From an uncultured Bacteroidales bacterium (GTDB lineage: Bacteria > Bacteroidota > Bacteroidia > Bacteroidales > UBA932), in contig CAJOMY010000080.1 in NCBI GenBank assembly GCA_905235775.1, positions 1-7,952 on the forward strand: a stretch of DNA of 7,952 nt. The letters are read 5' to 3'. The notes beneath the pieces were generated by a model. It was not told the DNA's origin. It did no database searches and saw only the letters and a list, made by a program, of their open reading frames with translations. Shown here piece by piece: positions 1-7,004 of this stretch. The first letter of the stretch is position 1, and each line of letters starts with the position of its first letter. The translations under genes were made by a program, and so were the position numbers.

Positions 1-1
1 C

Positions 2-457
2 AACGTGCTGACTACCCATGACGACTGGCAGGCCGCCCTGGACAGCCAGGTGAGCTTCGCGGGCTCGTCGATGAGCCTGACGGCGCCGACGGTGCTGGAC
101 CTGCTGTCGGGCGCGGTGTCGGAGCCGGCCGTGTATGATCTAGGCAAGGCGGGTGTGGTGGTCGAGAGCGCGGAGACACCCGGCTACAAGCGTCTGGCGA
201 TGAACTACATCCTCGCCCCGGCGCAGGAGTCGGCGGCGGATGTGGGCTTCTGCATCTACAAGGAGGGTGCGGCGGCAGCGCTGTACTCCTGGTCCGTCCC
301 CGGGGTGCCGTACCAGCGGGGCTACCGGACCTATATCCAGGGAAATATCTTCAGCGTGGATGCTGCATTCAGCGTCATCATCGCTTCCGGCTTCGGGGCC
401 CCGGACTTTTCGGCGTCCGCTATCCCTAGCGGTTCCCCCGCTGCGGCCGGTTCTTGA
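2..457 (+). CDS. Fimbrillin-like (DUF6562-type) surface lipoprotein, C-terminal part
   Basis: The frame is open from the left edge (position 2, Asn then Val) to TGA at 455-457, giving 151 residues. The real start and any lipoprotein signal lie outside the window. The GTG at position 5 is probably just an internal Val codon. The sequence has the pattern of the C-terminal beta-sandwich of Bacteroidales fimbrillin-like DUF6562 proteins: a 'YKRLAMNYIL' strand about 60 residues in, a 'VGFCIYKEG' strand, then 'VPYQRGYRTYIQGNIF', close to the family's VPxQRNYRTxIxGNL signature, then 'FSVII'. Such proteins are exported lipoproteins, often encoded with Mfa/FimB-type fimbrial subunits, and are thought to be surface or fimbria-associated. 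The tail after 'GAPDF' is Ser/Ala/Pro/Gly-rich and overlaps the converging gene, so it may be a recent extension. The family call rests on motif recognition only. Confidence 0.7.
   Translation, partial: NVLTTHDDWQAALDSQVSFAGSSMSLTAPTVLDLLSGAVSEPAVYDLGKAGVVVESAETPGYKRLAMNYILAPAQESAADVGFCIYKEGAAAALYSWSVPGVPYQRGYRTYIQGNIFSVDAAFSVIIASGFGAPDFSASAIPSGSPAAAGS
417..432. terminator. Perfect 6-bp inverted repeat at the convergent gene ends
   Basis: CCGCTA, a 4-nt TCCC loop, then TAGCGG form a perfect 6-bp stem. The stem contains the stop codon of the minus-strand carboxypeptidase (TAG at 428-426) and lies within the last codons of the plus-strand gene. Its position between two converging genes fits a bidirectional terminator. 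There is no T tract on either side, so an intrinsic terminator is not well supported and the repeat could be chance. Confidence 0.3.
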
Positions 458-1583
458 CGCCGTCGTAGTGTCTCATGAAATTGAAAATACGGACGAGCAT
501 CCGTTGTTTATCTTCATTCTTCTCCCCGTCATCCTGCAGCTCCGAGAGGGCGGCTTCCGTCGAGATGACTTCCGTCCGGCCTTCCACGCCGAAGGAAAGG
601 ATCGCTCCGGTATCGCTGACCTCCAGGGTGGCGGGAGCCCCCATCAGCAACGGCAGGTTCACGTCGTCGTGGCCCGCCGGGAAACCGCAGAGGACCGGGA
701 TATGGAAGTCCTGCAGGTAGGAGCAGATCATTTCCTCGACGCTGCCGAAATCGAGGTTGGCCTTGCAGTCGGTGAATTCCCCGAGGATGACGCCCCGGCA
801 GCGGTCGAAAACGCCGTTGAGGAGCAGGGTGTTGATGAGGCGGTCGATGTGGCTCATGTCCTCCTCCACCTCTTCGATGAACAGGATGATGTCTTCGCCC
901 AGCGTCGCGTCCGCCTCCGTACCCAGGACCGGCGTGAAGGTGCAGAGGTTGCCGCCGACCAGCGTCCCCGTGGCACGGCCGGGCCGGTTGAGCGGATGTG
1001 CGGGCGCCTCATACTGCGGGATGGTGCCGGAGAGGATGTCGCGCAGGAGCGTGTTCGTGAGCCCGACGCCCCCGGACCTGGCCATCAGCGAGCACATGGT
1101 CCCGTGGATGCTCATCACCCCGGCCCGGGCCGCCATCCCGCTCAGCGTGGTGATGTCGCTGAAGCCGATGATCCACTTGGGATGGTCGGAGATGTCTTTC
1201 ATCGGCAGCAGGGTGGTCAGCTGGATGGTGCCGTATCCGCCGCGGTTGCACAGGATGGCCTTGATGTCGGGATCGCGGAGCGCCCACTCGAGGTCGGACA
1301 GGCGCTCCCGGGGCGTGCCGGCGTATTTGCCCAGGTATTCTTTCCCCACGTTGGGGCCGGTGACCGGCTCGAATCCCCATTCGCGGAGAATCATCGAGGC
1401 GGTGTCCACGTTCTCCATCGGCGTGTGGTAAGACGGGGAGACGAGGGCGATTTTGTCCCCTTCCCGCAGGAAAGGAGGCTGGACGCAATTCAGGGTGACG
1501 GATGGTTTGTTGTTCATGGCTTCTCTTGTACAGGATGGCAGGATGGCAAGCGCCACCAGGCAGGCTTTAATGCTGTTTCTCAT
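426..1583 (-). CDS. LD-carboxypeptidase, peptidase family S66, predicted lipoprotein
   Basis: This 385-residue protein has the S66 (LdcA / MccF) fold signatures. The N-terminal 'GDKIALVSPS' strand is at 42-51, 'AILCNRGGYGT' at 109-119, the nucleophile Ser142 in 'GFSD', the catalytic Glu237 in 'ILFIEEVEE' (with 'IDRLINTLL' after it) and the catalytic His305 in 'FPAGHDDVNLPL'. The Ser-Glu-His triad is therefore complete. Family members cut the L-Lys/DAP-D-Ala bond of murein tetrapeptides during peptidoglycan recycling, or inactivate peptide-nucleotide antibiotics (MccF). Residues 1-18 are a short charged and hydrophobic leader ending 'ILPSC', so Cys18 may be lipidated. That would place the enzyme in the periplasm or on the outer membrane, whereas E. 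coli LdcA is cytosolic; Pro at -2 makes the lipobox imperfect. The hydrophilic tail from about 345 is longer than usual. The ATG lies 13 nt after the A2M stop with no clear Shine-Dalgarno sequence, typical of Bacteroidales operons. Exact substrate is not known. Confidence 0.9.
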   Translation of the reverse strand: MRNSIKACLVALAILPSCTREAMNNKPSVTLNCVQPPFLREGDKIALVSPSYHTPMENVDTASMILREWGFEPVTGPNVGKEYLGKYAGTPRERLSDLEWALRDPDIKAILCNRGGYGTIQLTTLLPMKDISDHPKWIIGFSDITTLSGMAARAGVMSIHGTMCSLMARSGGVGLTNTLLRDILSGTIPQYEAPAHPLNRPGRATGTLVGGNLCTFTPVLGTEADATLGEDIILFIEEVEEDMSHIDRLINTLLLNGVFDRCRGVILGEFTDCKANLDFGSVEEMICSYLQDFHIPVLCGFPAGHDDVNLPLLMGAPATLEVSDTGAILSFGVEGRTEVISTEAALSELQDDGEKNEDKQRMLVRIFNFMRHYDGVKNRPQRGNR

Positions 1584-1596
1584 AATAGATTGTCAT

Positions 1597-4500
1597 TCAA
1601 TGGTCGGGCGTTCCGGCTACAATCGTGGCAGGATGGCCGTCATCGTTTGCCCGATAGTGGGGCGCATAGAGGGATTCGATCACCGGGGCGGGGCATTGGA
1701 AGCTGCCTTCCTGCGTGACGAAGAATTCCTCGGTGAAACCGCTGTTTTCCTCGGGGTAGCTGTCGAACCAGTATTCCGTACGGTCGGCGAGCACGCTCCG
1801 GTAGCCTTGCGGACTGAACGACACCCATCCGGTGACGGAGACCGGGCGGCCGGACCAGCCGAAGCGGCCGGAGAGCTGCTGCACGGGCCGGAAGGAGGCC
1901 GGGCGCGGGGCGGTGAGCCGCACGAAGCTGCGGTTCTCTTCGTTCCAGATGCTGTAGGTGGCCGTGACCCGGTCGCCGACATGGAGCGTGTCGCCGTCCT
2001 GCAGCGGCTTGCCGTTGCGGGTGAAGCTCCGGGAGACGGTGAACCCGTTGCCGGCTGCCCGGACTTGTGCGAAGGGCAGGGTGGTGGAGGCGGTCAGGGT
2101 GAGAACTTGCGTCTGCAGGGTCTCGTCCGTGCCGCGCAGCACGCAGCCGACGGCCTGGATGAAGGCCGGATCGTCCGCCCACTGCTGCGTTTCTTTCTGG
2201 ACCATCAGCCAGAGGCGGATGCCTTCAGCCACGTCGCCATGGCCGCAGTCGGCCAGCAGGTCGCAGAGGAGCGCATGGGCGTAGAGCTCGCTCTCCAGCA
2301 GGCCGCGCCAGGGCATGACGGCATTCGGGTAATAGACGCCGCCGCTCGGGTGAGCTTCGGCATACTGGAGCAGGGAGGTGACATCCTTGTCCAGCGAACG
2401 GGAGAGCCGTCCCCTGGCGAAGAACGAGATCCCCCAGGCGTGGGCCAGGGCGGTGCCCCGTTCCCCTTCGAGCAGGGCGCGCAGGGTCTTCATCCGGCGG
2501 GCCTTGTCGAAGACCCGGCCGTTCAGGCCGCGCTTCGCCCCCGGCACGAGGTAGGCCTTGGCGGCCTTCCGGAATTCCTTCAGGGCCTTGGCTCCGGCAT
2601 CCTTGGGCGCAAAGTCCACCTCCGCCCAAAGTGCGCGGACGTGCAGGTACTGTTCGAGGCTGAGCCCCCCGCACCAGCAGGGACGCTTGTGCGCCGCGAA
2701 ATAATCGGCGTCCAGGAAGTGGACGGCATCCGCGGCCGTGGCGGCGAGCGCCTCCGGGCAGGCGTCGCCCATTGCCGCGAGCCGTTCCAGCAGCACGGCG
2801 GTAAGGATCGGGGATGAGGTCATCCCGGCGAACCAGCCGAAACCGCCGTCGGCATTCCGGCAGCCCAGGATCTTGTCCACCATGGCCTGCCGTTCTTCCG
2901 GGGAGGCGCCGGCCACCGGCGTGCCGGGCAGGATGTCCAGCAGGTGGTTGGCAAACAGCGACTCGCTCTGGTCCAGCAGGTTGTCGCTGGACGGAATCAC
3001 CTTTTCCGGAATCGTCTCCCGGATCATGTCGAGGATGGAAATCTCCCGCAGGGCCGCGTCCTCGCCCGACACGTTGACGAAGCGGCTGTGCAGCGCGGCA
3101 ATCAGTGCTTCGCGGTCCGTCCCGGCGCGCAGCAGGGCGGAGTGGGCTTCGGTGAGGGTCTGGATCGCCGGCGTGACCGGCAGGGTGACGAAGACGCCGT
3201 CGGAACCGAGTCCGGCGTCATCCGCCGTGAAATTGACCAGCAGGCCCAGTTCGCGCAGGGCCGGCGCGGTGATTCCGCAGCTGAAGTCCGCGGAGCCGTG
3301 GGCCGGTACGCTGATGTGTTCCGTCCGCTCCAATACCACGGGGGCGGTCTTGTAGTCCGTCCCGTCCAGGAAACGCATGGACAGAAGGCCGGAGACCGGC
3401 AAATCTTCGCTGTTCGCCACGCTCACCCGCGCGACGAAGCGGTCGCCTTCGTAGAGGTATTGCGGCTGCACGAGCGCCACCTTGACCGGCAGGGTCACGA
3501 CCATCTCCTCCCGGAGCGTGGCGTTGTGGAAGGCCTTGTCGTGCGCAAACAGCTGCACGTAATAGGTGGAGAGCTTGTCGGCGGTGCTGAAGGTAAATGT
3601 CACCATGCCGTCCTGGTCGGCGCGCAGGAACGGCTCCCAGGCGAGGGTGTTGGCGAAATTCTCGCGGATGGCGGCATTCTCCCCGGCCGGCCCGGCGCCG
3701 TAGCCCGCCACGACGGTATCTTCCGGAGCTTCCGCAGCCATGTCGAGGCTGTCCTCGAGGACCGCTGCCGACTTGGCCATCATGACCATTCCGTCGGCCC
3801 GGCTGTTGCGGTAGCCGGACAGCGGGCCGTATCCGATGGCGGAATCCATGCCGGGCGTGCTCTCATATCCGACATGCGGGAGAGCCCTGCGGGGAGGGGT
3901 GACGGTGTTCCAGACGTTGCGCTGGATCGTCTCCGTGCTCTTGTCGAAGACGGTGGCGGCAAGTTCCGTGTCCGCCGCCGTGCGGATGGAGAAGCTATAG
4001 TCCGCATGGGGGAGCGTGGTGTCGAGGAAGCGGCTGAAACTGAGCGGCAGTTGCCAGGCCCTGGCGGGTTTGAACGAGGAGACGGTGTACTCGTGAGAGA
4101 AGGCGTCGCGGAACCAGAATACCTTGAGGGTGAGGTCCTCGGGGTATCCGTCCCGGCGGACGAAGCGGATTGTCTCCAGCGACCCGGCCTGTCCGCGCAC
4201 GCCGGCGAGCCGGACCAGGCGTTTGTCCAGCAGGCGGTTGCCGTCGCCGTAGATCTCGGCCACGATCCAGGCCGGACCGGCGGTCGTGCCGACCTGCAGG
4301 GCGATGCTCCGGCCGTCGTCGTCGATCTCCTTGAAGAAGCTCCGCACGTCCAGGTCGAGCGCGGTGTCCGTGTCGGCCGCCTTGACGACATCGACGGTCT
4401 CCGTCCGGGTGTAGGTCCGCCCGTCCTCTCCCGTGGCCGTCGCCGTGGCTTCGACGCTGTAGAGCCCGGACGGCATGCCGGCGAGGGACAGGTCGACGGG

Positions 4501-6345
4501 CTCGCCGCCCGCGGCCTCGCCCGTGAGCAGGACGGAGGCGCCGCGCGATACTTTATAGGAAAACTTGAGGGTCGGATGGGTCTGCATTTCGCCGTAGCCG
4601 GTCTGGAACCGGGCGCGGATGAAGTCGTCCCCGATGAGGGTCCCGCCGCCGCGCTGCGAGATCTGCTCGAAGCGCCCCCGGGACCGGTTGAGGATGGAGA
4701 TATCCAGCGGCAGGCGGTTGGTGACGGAGATCGATTTGCTGAATTCCCGGGTCTCGCCCGTGCCGTCCGTGACGGTGACGGAGACGGCGGCGTGGTTGAA
4801 ACCGTACGGCGCGTCGGGGGCCGTGAAGCGGATGGTGAAATCATCCGCCGTGCCGCTGTCCAGCAGGCCTTCGGCGAGGATGCCGTCCGGGGAGCTGACC
4901 TGGTAGCGGACGGTGGCCGTGCCCAGGTTGTGCCCGGAATAGCTCTTGATGCTGCCCCGCACCGTGACGGTGTCCTTGGGCAGATACAGGCGGTCGTCGG
5001 GCTCCCAGCCGAGCTCGAAGGTGGGCAGGACGAATTCGTCGGCCCGCACGCGGGTGGAGGCGATGCGCCCGCCCCCCTCGCTGACGGTGATGGTGTACAG
5101 GCCGCCGCGTTCGCCCTTCAGCAGGACGAAGGAGCCTGCGGCGGAGCCGAACTCATTGGTAGTCAGGTCCGTCTCGCCGACGATCCTGTCCGTGGGATCG
5201 AGGAGGGTGGCGTGCAGCCGGATCCCGGCGGGGCGGGCGGCGTACGCGTAGGTCCCTTCGTAGAGCAGGACCTTGAAATGTACGGTCTCGTCCGGGTTGA
5301 AGGCGCTGCGGTCGGTCAGGATCATGGCGTGGTGCCGGTCGGGGTTGTCCGTGCCGGCTGTCCGGTGCTCCTCGAAGTGCAGGCCGTGGCGCCGGGACAT
5401 CCGCAGGCGGCCGCCGGTGCGCAGGACTGCCTGGACGGTGCAGCCCCATTTGTCCTTTTCGAGCCTGGCGGCGAAGGAATCCGGCAGGCGGGTGAAACCG
5501 TCCAGCCGGAGATCCCGCACCGCGTCGATCTCCTGGCCGTCGGGGTCCAGCAGCAGGATGTCGCAGGCGTCGAGGGGCTCTCCGGTGATGTAATCGGCCA
5601 CGTAAACGCCGTAGCCGTCCAGGTTGCGCCGGTGGGCGATGGACAGGGAATATTTGTCGTACTGCGTTTCGGTCTCGGTCTTGCCCTCCGTGCAGCGGAT
5701 GGTGTAGGTGCCGTCGTCGAGCGCCGGCAGGTCGAAGCTCAGGGTGTCCTGCACATAGAAGCTCCGGCGGGTGTTCGCGACCATGCGGTCGAAGACCTGT
5801 TCCTTGTCCTTGAGGACGCGGAAGCGGACCTGCGGGAGGTTGCGCAGGGTGAGGGCAGCCGTCCCCCGGTCCACGTGAACCGTAATCTCCCGGGCGTTGA
5901 GCTCCCCGAGGATACCGTCCACGGAAGTGCAGCAGTCCGCAATGGCCTTCTCGCTGCCGGTGAAGCGTCTGCGGTCGGCCTGGAAGCGCTCGCAGTCCGT
6001 GGCCAGTGCGCGGTATTGTTCCGAGCTGCTGCCCTGGTCGCGGCGCAGGGCGGACTGCCGGCGCATCAGGAGCGACTCCCGGGCCAGCAGGGCGACGGCC
6101 TTGCCGTCCTGCTCGCGGACATAGGCCTCGAGGGCGGTGTCACCGTCGGAGCCGGGCCGGTCCCGGACAATCCGGGTGTACGCGATGAACGCATCGAAGG
6201 GATAGCGCCCGGCGAAATGCGCCGCGATGTCCTGCCCGACCGGGCCGTTTACCTGGCGGGCGAACAGGCTCCAAAGCGCGTATTCGTAGTCGTTGCCGAG
6301 CAGCGGGCGCAGGGCCCCGGCGTACGGCAGCCGGTCCAGGTCGTC
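1597..6345 (-). other. Alpha-2-macroglobulin family protein part (5' end missing)
   Basis: Residues 168-1749 of the fused frame. About 168-315 is mostly helical and unassigned. MG-type beta domains follow, including an MG2 core at about 507-600 ('TDRSAFNPDETVHFKVLLYEG', then 'TNEFGSAAGSF', 'GGLYTITV') and an MG3-like domain to about 710. A flexible, bait-like region covers 975-1059. The A2M hallmark is at about 1060-1135 ('IRENFANTLAWEPF', 'FTFSTADKLSTYYVQLFAHD', 'YLYEGD'). An alpha/alpha-toroid like the thioester domain spans about 1265-1560 ('NADGGFGWFAGMTSS' at 1331-1345), and a C-terminal beta domain ends 'EEFFVTQEGSF', 'IESLYAPHYRAN'. The thioester motif is absent: 'NLLDQ' at 1289-1293 stands where CxEQ would be. 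Family members are large envelope proteins thought to trap proteases or protect the cell surface. The natural protein should begin with a signal peptide or lipobox. A2M family assignment is firm; function in this organism is inferred. Confidence 0.88.
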
Positions 6346-6846
6346 GTTTTTTTCGTAGAATTCCGGGTTGTGGGCGGCGTTGAGGTCGCATCCCGGAGGA
6401 AGTTCCATCATGGTCACGACGACTTCGTGTTCCAGACCGGCGTCGGTAATGCACTTGCCGGAGTAGATCAGGTTGTTCACGTCGTTGAGGGCGTCAAAGT
6501 TACGGATGCGGGTCATGCCGTGCTTCTTGAACATGTCGGCATGGAGCTTGATCATGTCGCGCGGCTGCGGGGCGAGGGCCACCACGTTGATACCGCGGGC
6601 GAGGGTCTGCAGGCGGACGTTCGGGCCCACGACGCGACGGAATTCGTCCATCATGTCGAAGGCGTCTTCGCCGCAGTTCTGGTAAAGGGCCTGGAAACGG
6701 GCGCCACCACCAGCTTCAAAGTGGGTGATGCCGGCCTTGCAGGCTGCTTCGACGGCGGGCATAAAGTCCTTCGCGAAGACACGGGCACCGAAAATAGACT
6801 GGAAACCATCGCGGAACGAGGTGTCCTGGAACTTGATCTTTTTCAT
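1597..6846 (-). CDS. Chimeric frame: carboxyltransferase N-terminus fused to alpha-2-macroglobulin
   Basis: This single open frame of 1749 codons joins two unrelated proteins. Residues 1-166 match the start of a biotin-dependent carboxyltransferase subunit, and about 168-1749 are a bacterial alpha-2-macroglobulin without its own start or signal peptide. ATG at 6846-6844 is supported by AAGGA six nt upstream, but this start belongs to the carboxyltransferase. The switch falls in an A7 run, where codon use also changes: Glu is GAA in 9 of 9 cases before the join, but GAG in 7 of 9 over residues 168-330. As drawn, the product would lack the second half of the TIM barrel and would leave a normally exported A2M in the cytosol. 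It is therefore best read as a chimeric contig or a recombination scar, not a working protein. The two parts are described separately below. The frame itself is certain; its reality as one protein is doubtful. Confidence 0.75.
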   Translation of the reverse strand: MKKIKFQDTSFRDGFQSIFGARVFAKDFMPAVEAACKAGITHFEAGGGARFQALYQNCGEDAFDMMDEFRRVVGPNVRLQTLARGINVVALAPQPRDMIKLHADMFKKHGMTRIRNFDALNDVNNLIYSGKCITDAGLEHEVVVTMMELPPGCDLNAAHNPEFYEKNDDLDRLPYAGALRPLLGNDYEYALWSLFARQVNGPVGQDIAAHFAGRYPFDAFIAYTRIVRDRPGSDGDTALEAYVREQDGKAVALLARESLLMRRQSALRRDQGSSSEQYRALATDCERFQADRRRFTGSEKAIADCCTSVDGILGELNAREITVHVDRGTAALTLRNLPQVRFRVLKDKEQVFDRMVANTRRSFYVQDTLSFDLPALDDGTYTIRCTEGKTETETQYDKYSLSIAHRRNLDGYGVYVADYITGEPLDACDILLLDPDGQEIDAVRDLRLDGFTRLPDSFAARLEKDKWGCTVQAVLRTGGRLRMSRRHGLHFEEHRTAGTDNPDRHHAMILTDRSAFNPDETVHFKVLLYEGTYAYAARPAGIRLHATLLDPTDRIVGETDLTTNEFGSAAGSFVLLKGERGGLYTITVSEGGGRIASTRVRADEFVLPTFELGWEPDDRLYLPKDTVTVRGSIKSYSGHNLGTATVRYQVSSPDGILAEGLLDSGTADDFTIRFTAPDAPYGFNHAAVSVTVTDGTGETREFSKSISVTNRLPLDISILNRSRGRFEQISQRGGGTLIGDDFIRARFQTGYGEMQTHPTLKFSYKVSRGASVLLTGEAAGGEPVDLSLAGMPSGLYSVEATATATGEDGRTYTRTETVDVVKAADTDTALDLDVRSFFKEIDDDGRSIALQVGTTAGPAWIVAEIYGDGNRLLDKRLVRLAGVRGQAGSLETIRFVRRDGYPEDLTLKVFWFRDAFSHEYTVSSFKPARAWQLPLSFSRFLDTTLPHADYSFSIRTAADTELAATVFDKSTETIQRNVWNTVTPPRRALPHVGYESTPGMDSAIGYGPLSGYRNSRADGMVMMAKSAAVLEDSLDMAAEAPEDTVVAGYGAGPAGENAAIRENFANTLAWEPFLRADQDGMVTFTFSTADKLSTYYVQLFAHDKAFHNATLREEMVVTLPVKVALVQPQYLYEGDRFVARVSVANSEDLPVSGLLSMRFLDGTDYKTAPVVLERTEHISVPAHGSADFSCGITAPALRELGLLVNFTADDAGLGSDGVFVTLPVTPAIQTLTEAHSALLRAGTDREALIAALHSRFVNVSGEDAALREISILDMIRETIPEKVIPSSDNLLDQSESLFANHLLDILPGTPVAGASPEERQAMVDKILGCRNADGGFGWFAGMTSSPILTAVLLERLAAMGDACPEALAATAADAVHFLDADYFAAHKRPCWCGGLSLEQYLHVRALWAEVDFAPKDAGAKALKEFRKAAKAYLVPGAKRGLNGRVFDKARRMKTLRALLEGERGTALAHAWGISFFARGRLSRSLDKDVTSLLQYAEAHPSGGVYYPNAVMPWRGLLESELYAHALLCDLLADCGHGDVAEGIRLWLMVQKETQQWADDPAFIQAVGCVLRGTDETLQTQVLTLTASTTLPFAQVRAAGNGFTVSRSFTRNGKPLQDGDTLHVGDRVTATYSIWNEENRSFVRLTAPRPASFRPVQQLSGRFGWSGRPVSVTGWVSFSPQGYRSVLADRTEYWFDSYPEENSGFTEEFFVTQEGSFQCPAPVIESLYAPHYRANDDGHPATIVAGTPDH
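3670..3924 (-). other. Putative bait region of the A2M
   Basis: Residues about 975-1059 of the fused frame lie between the last MG-type strand ('ATVFDKSTETIQRNVWN') and the A2M hallmark 'IRENF'. The stretch is rich in Gly, Ala, Pro and Ser, with Arg, Lys and Met scattered through it ('PPRRALP', 'GYRNSRADGMVMMAKS'), and shows little strand periodicity. In A2M proteins the protease-sensitive bait loop sits at this point, so several Arg/Lys sites would fit cleavage by trypsin-like enzymes. The boundaries and the role are inferred from position and composition only. Confidence 0.45.
6346..6354 (-). other. Fusion junction at an A7 homopolymer
   Basis: On the coding strand the bases read GAA AAA AAC (residues Glu165-Lys166-Asn167), with seven A in a row. 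Upstream, the protein follows carboxyltransferase subunits as far as 'NPEFYEK', where family members continue with a linker and then a 'FKDASGT' motif. Downstream it reads at once as A2M ('DLDRLPYAGALRPLLGNDYEYALW'-type text). Codon preference changes across the same point. The exact breakpoint cannot be fixed to better than a few codons without both parent sequences. Confidence 0.75.
6349..6846 (-). pseudogene. Biotin-dependent carboxyltransferase subunit (OadA/PycB/5S type), N-terminal fragment
   Basis: Residues 1-166 of the fused frame form the first half of an HMGL-like TIM barrel, as in the alpha subunit of oxaloacetate decarboxylase, pyruvate carboxylase subunit B and transcarboxylase 5S. 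Visible signatures are 'FQDTSFRDGFQS' (6-17), with metal-ligand Asp8 and Arg12-Asp13, 'FEAGGGARF' (43-51), 'LQTLARGIN' (79-87), 'IRNFDALNDVNNL' (114-126) and 'MMELPPGC' (146-153). These enzymes move CO2 between biotin and an oxo-acid (or decarboxylate oxaloacetate), often coupled to a sodium pump or the propionate/succinate route. The fragment stops before the carbamylated Lys of 'FKDASG' and the two metal-binding His residues, so it cannot be active. Full subunits are roughly 500-600 residues. The 'DTSFRDGFQS' form suggests a variant clade; which of the three enzymes it belonged to cannot be told. It may be intact in its source genome. Confidence 0.85.
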
Positions 6847-6852
6847 AGTGTT

Positions 6853-6857
6853 TCCTT
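6853..6857 (-). promoter_or_regulatory. Shine-Dalgarno site for the carboxyltransferase start
   Basis: AAGGA on the minus strand lies 6 nt before the ATG at 6846-6844. It fixes the start of the MKKIKF frame. No such site precedes the LD-carboxypeptidase at 1583, which fits the two sides of the join coming from different genomes, since Bacteroidales genes usually lack Shine-Dalgarno sequences. Confidence 0.7.
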
Positions 6858-6859
6858 GT

Positions 6860-6871
6860 GGGATAAATCCC
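6860..6871. repeat. Small perfect palindrome in the carboxyltransferase leader
   Basis: GGGAT, a 2-nt centre, then ATCCC form a perfect 5-bp inverted repeat a few bases upstream of the ribosome-binding site. It could be an operator half-site pair or simply chance. The 2-nt centre is too short for a stable RNA hairpin. No matching copy was noticed elsewhere in the window. Confidence 0.25.
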
Positions 6872-6912
6872 TTGTTTTACTGTACAATAAAATACGGGCG
6901 AAAAGATAGAAA

Positions 6913-6932
6913 TAGTTGCTAGTTGCTAGTTA
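6913..6932. repeat. 7-bp direct tandem repeat (TAGTTGC)
   Basis: TAGTTGC occurs twice in tandem, followed by a partial third unit TAGTTA. Related CTAG-centred words follow at 6939-6943 (ACTAG) and 6975-6983 (GCTAGTAGA). Intergenic runs of CTAGTTA/CTAGTAAC-like words are something I associate with Fibrobacter genomes; that is recollection, not a search result. No function is known to me. Confidence 0.6.
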
Positions 6933-7004
6933 TTCGTTACTAGGAAATGAGGGAAAAATGGGCTGGAAACGGGCGCTAGTAGACCTAAAATGATGATTAT
7001 TATA

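Noticed and set aside
240..1718. Plus-strand frame of 492 codons opposite the S66 gene
   Set aside because: The minus-strand frame has a full S66 catalytic triad; the plus-strand text is low-complexity Arg/Gly/Ala and spans two genes and their spacer, so it is a shadow.
1453..2817. Plus-strand frame of 454 codons across the S66/A2M boundary
   Set aside because: It is opposite conserved A2M C-terminal sequence and has no recognisable motif.
1597..6846. A new functional carboxylase-A2M fusion system
   Set aside because: The carboxyltransferase half lacks the catalytic Lys and His residues, the A2M half lacks its signal peptide, the join is at a homopolymer, and codon use changes there.
2944..6909. 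Very long plus-strand open frame (1321 codons) antisense to the A2M
   Set aside because: It lies entirely opposite the A2M and carboxyltransferase coding frame, is Gly/Arg/Val/Asp-rich with no recognisable domain, and is expected from strong GC bias at third positions in the real gene.
6877..6930. Sigma-70-like promoter for the carboxyltransferase
   Set aside because: Several AT-rich words (TATTTT, TACAGT) could be a -10 box, but none has a fair -35 match at 16-18 bp.
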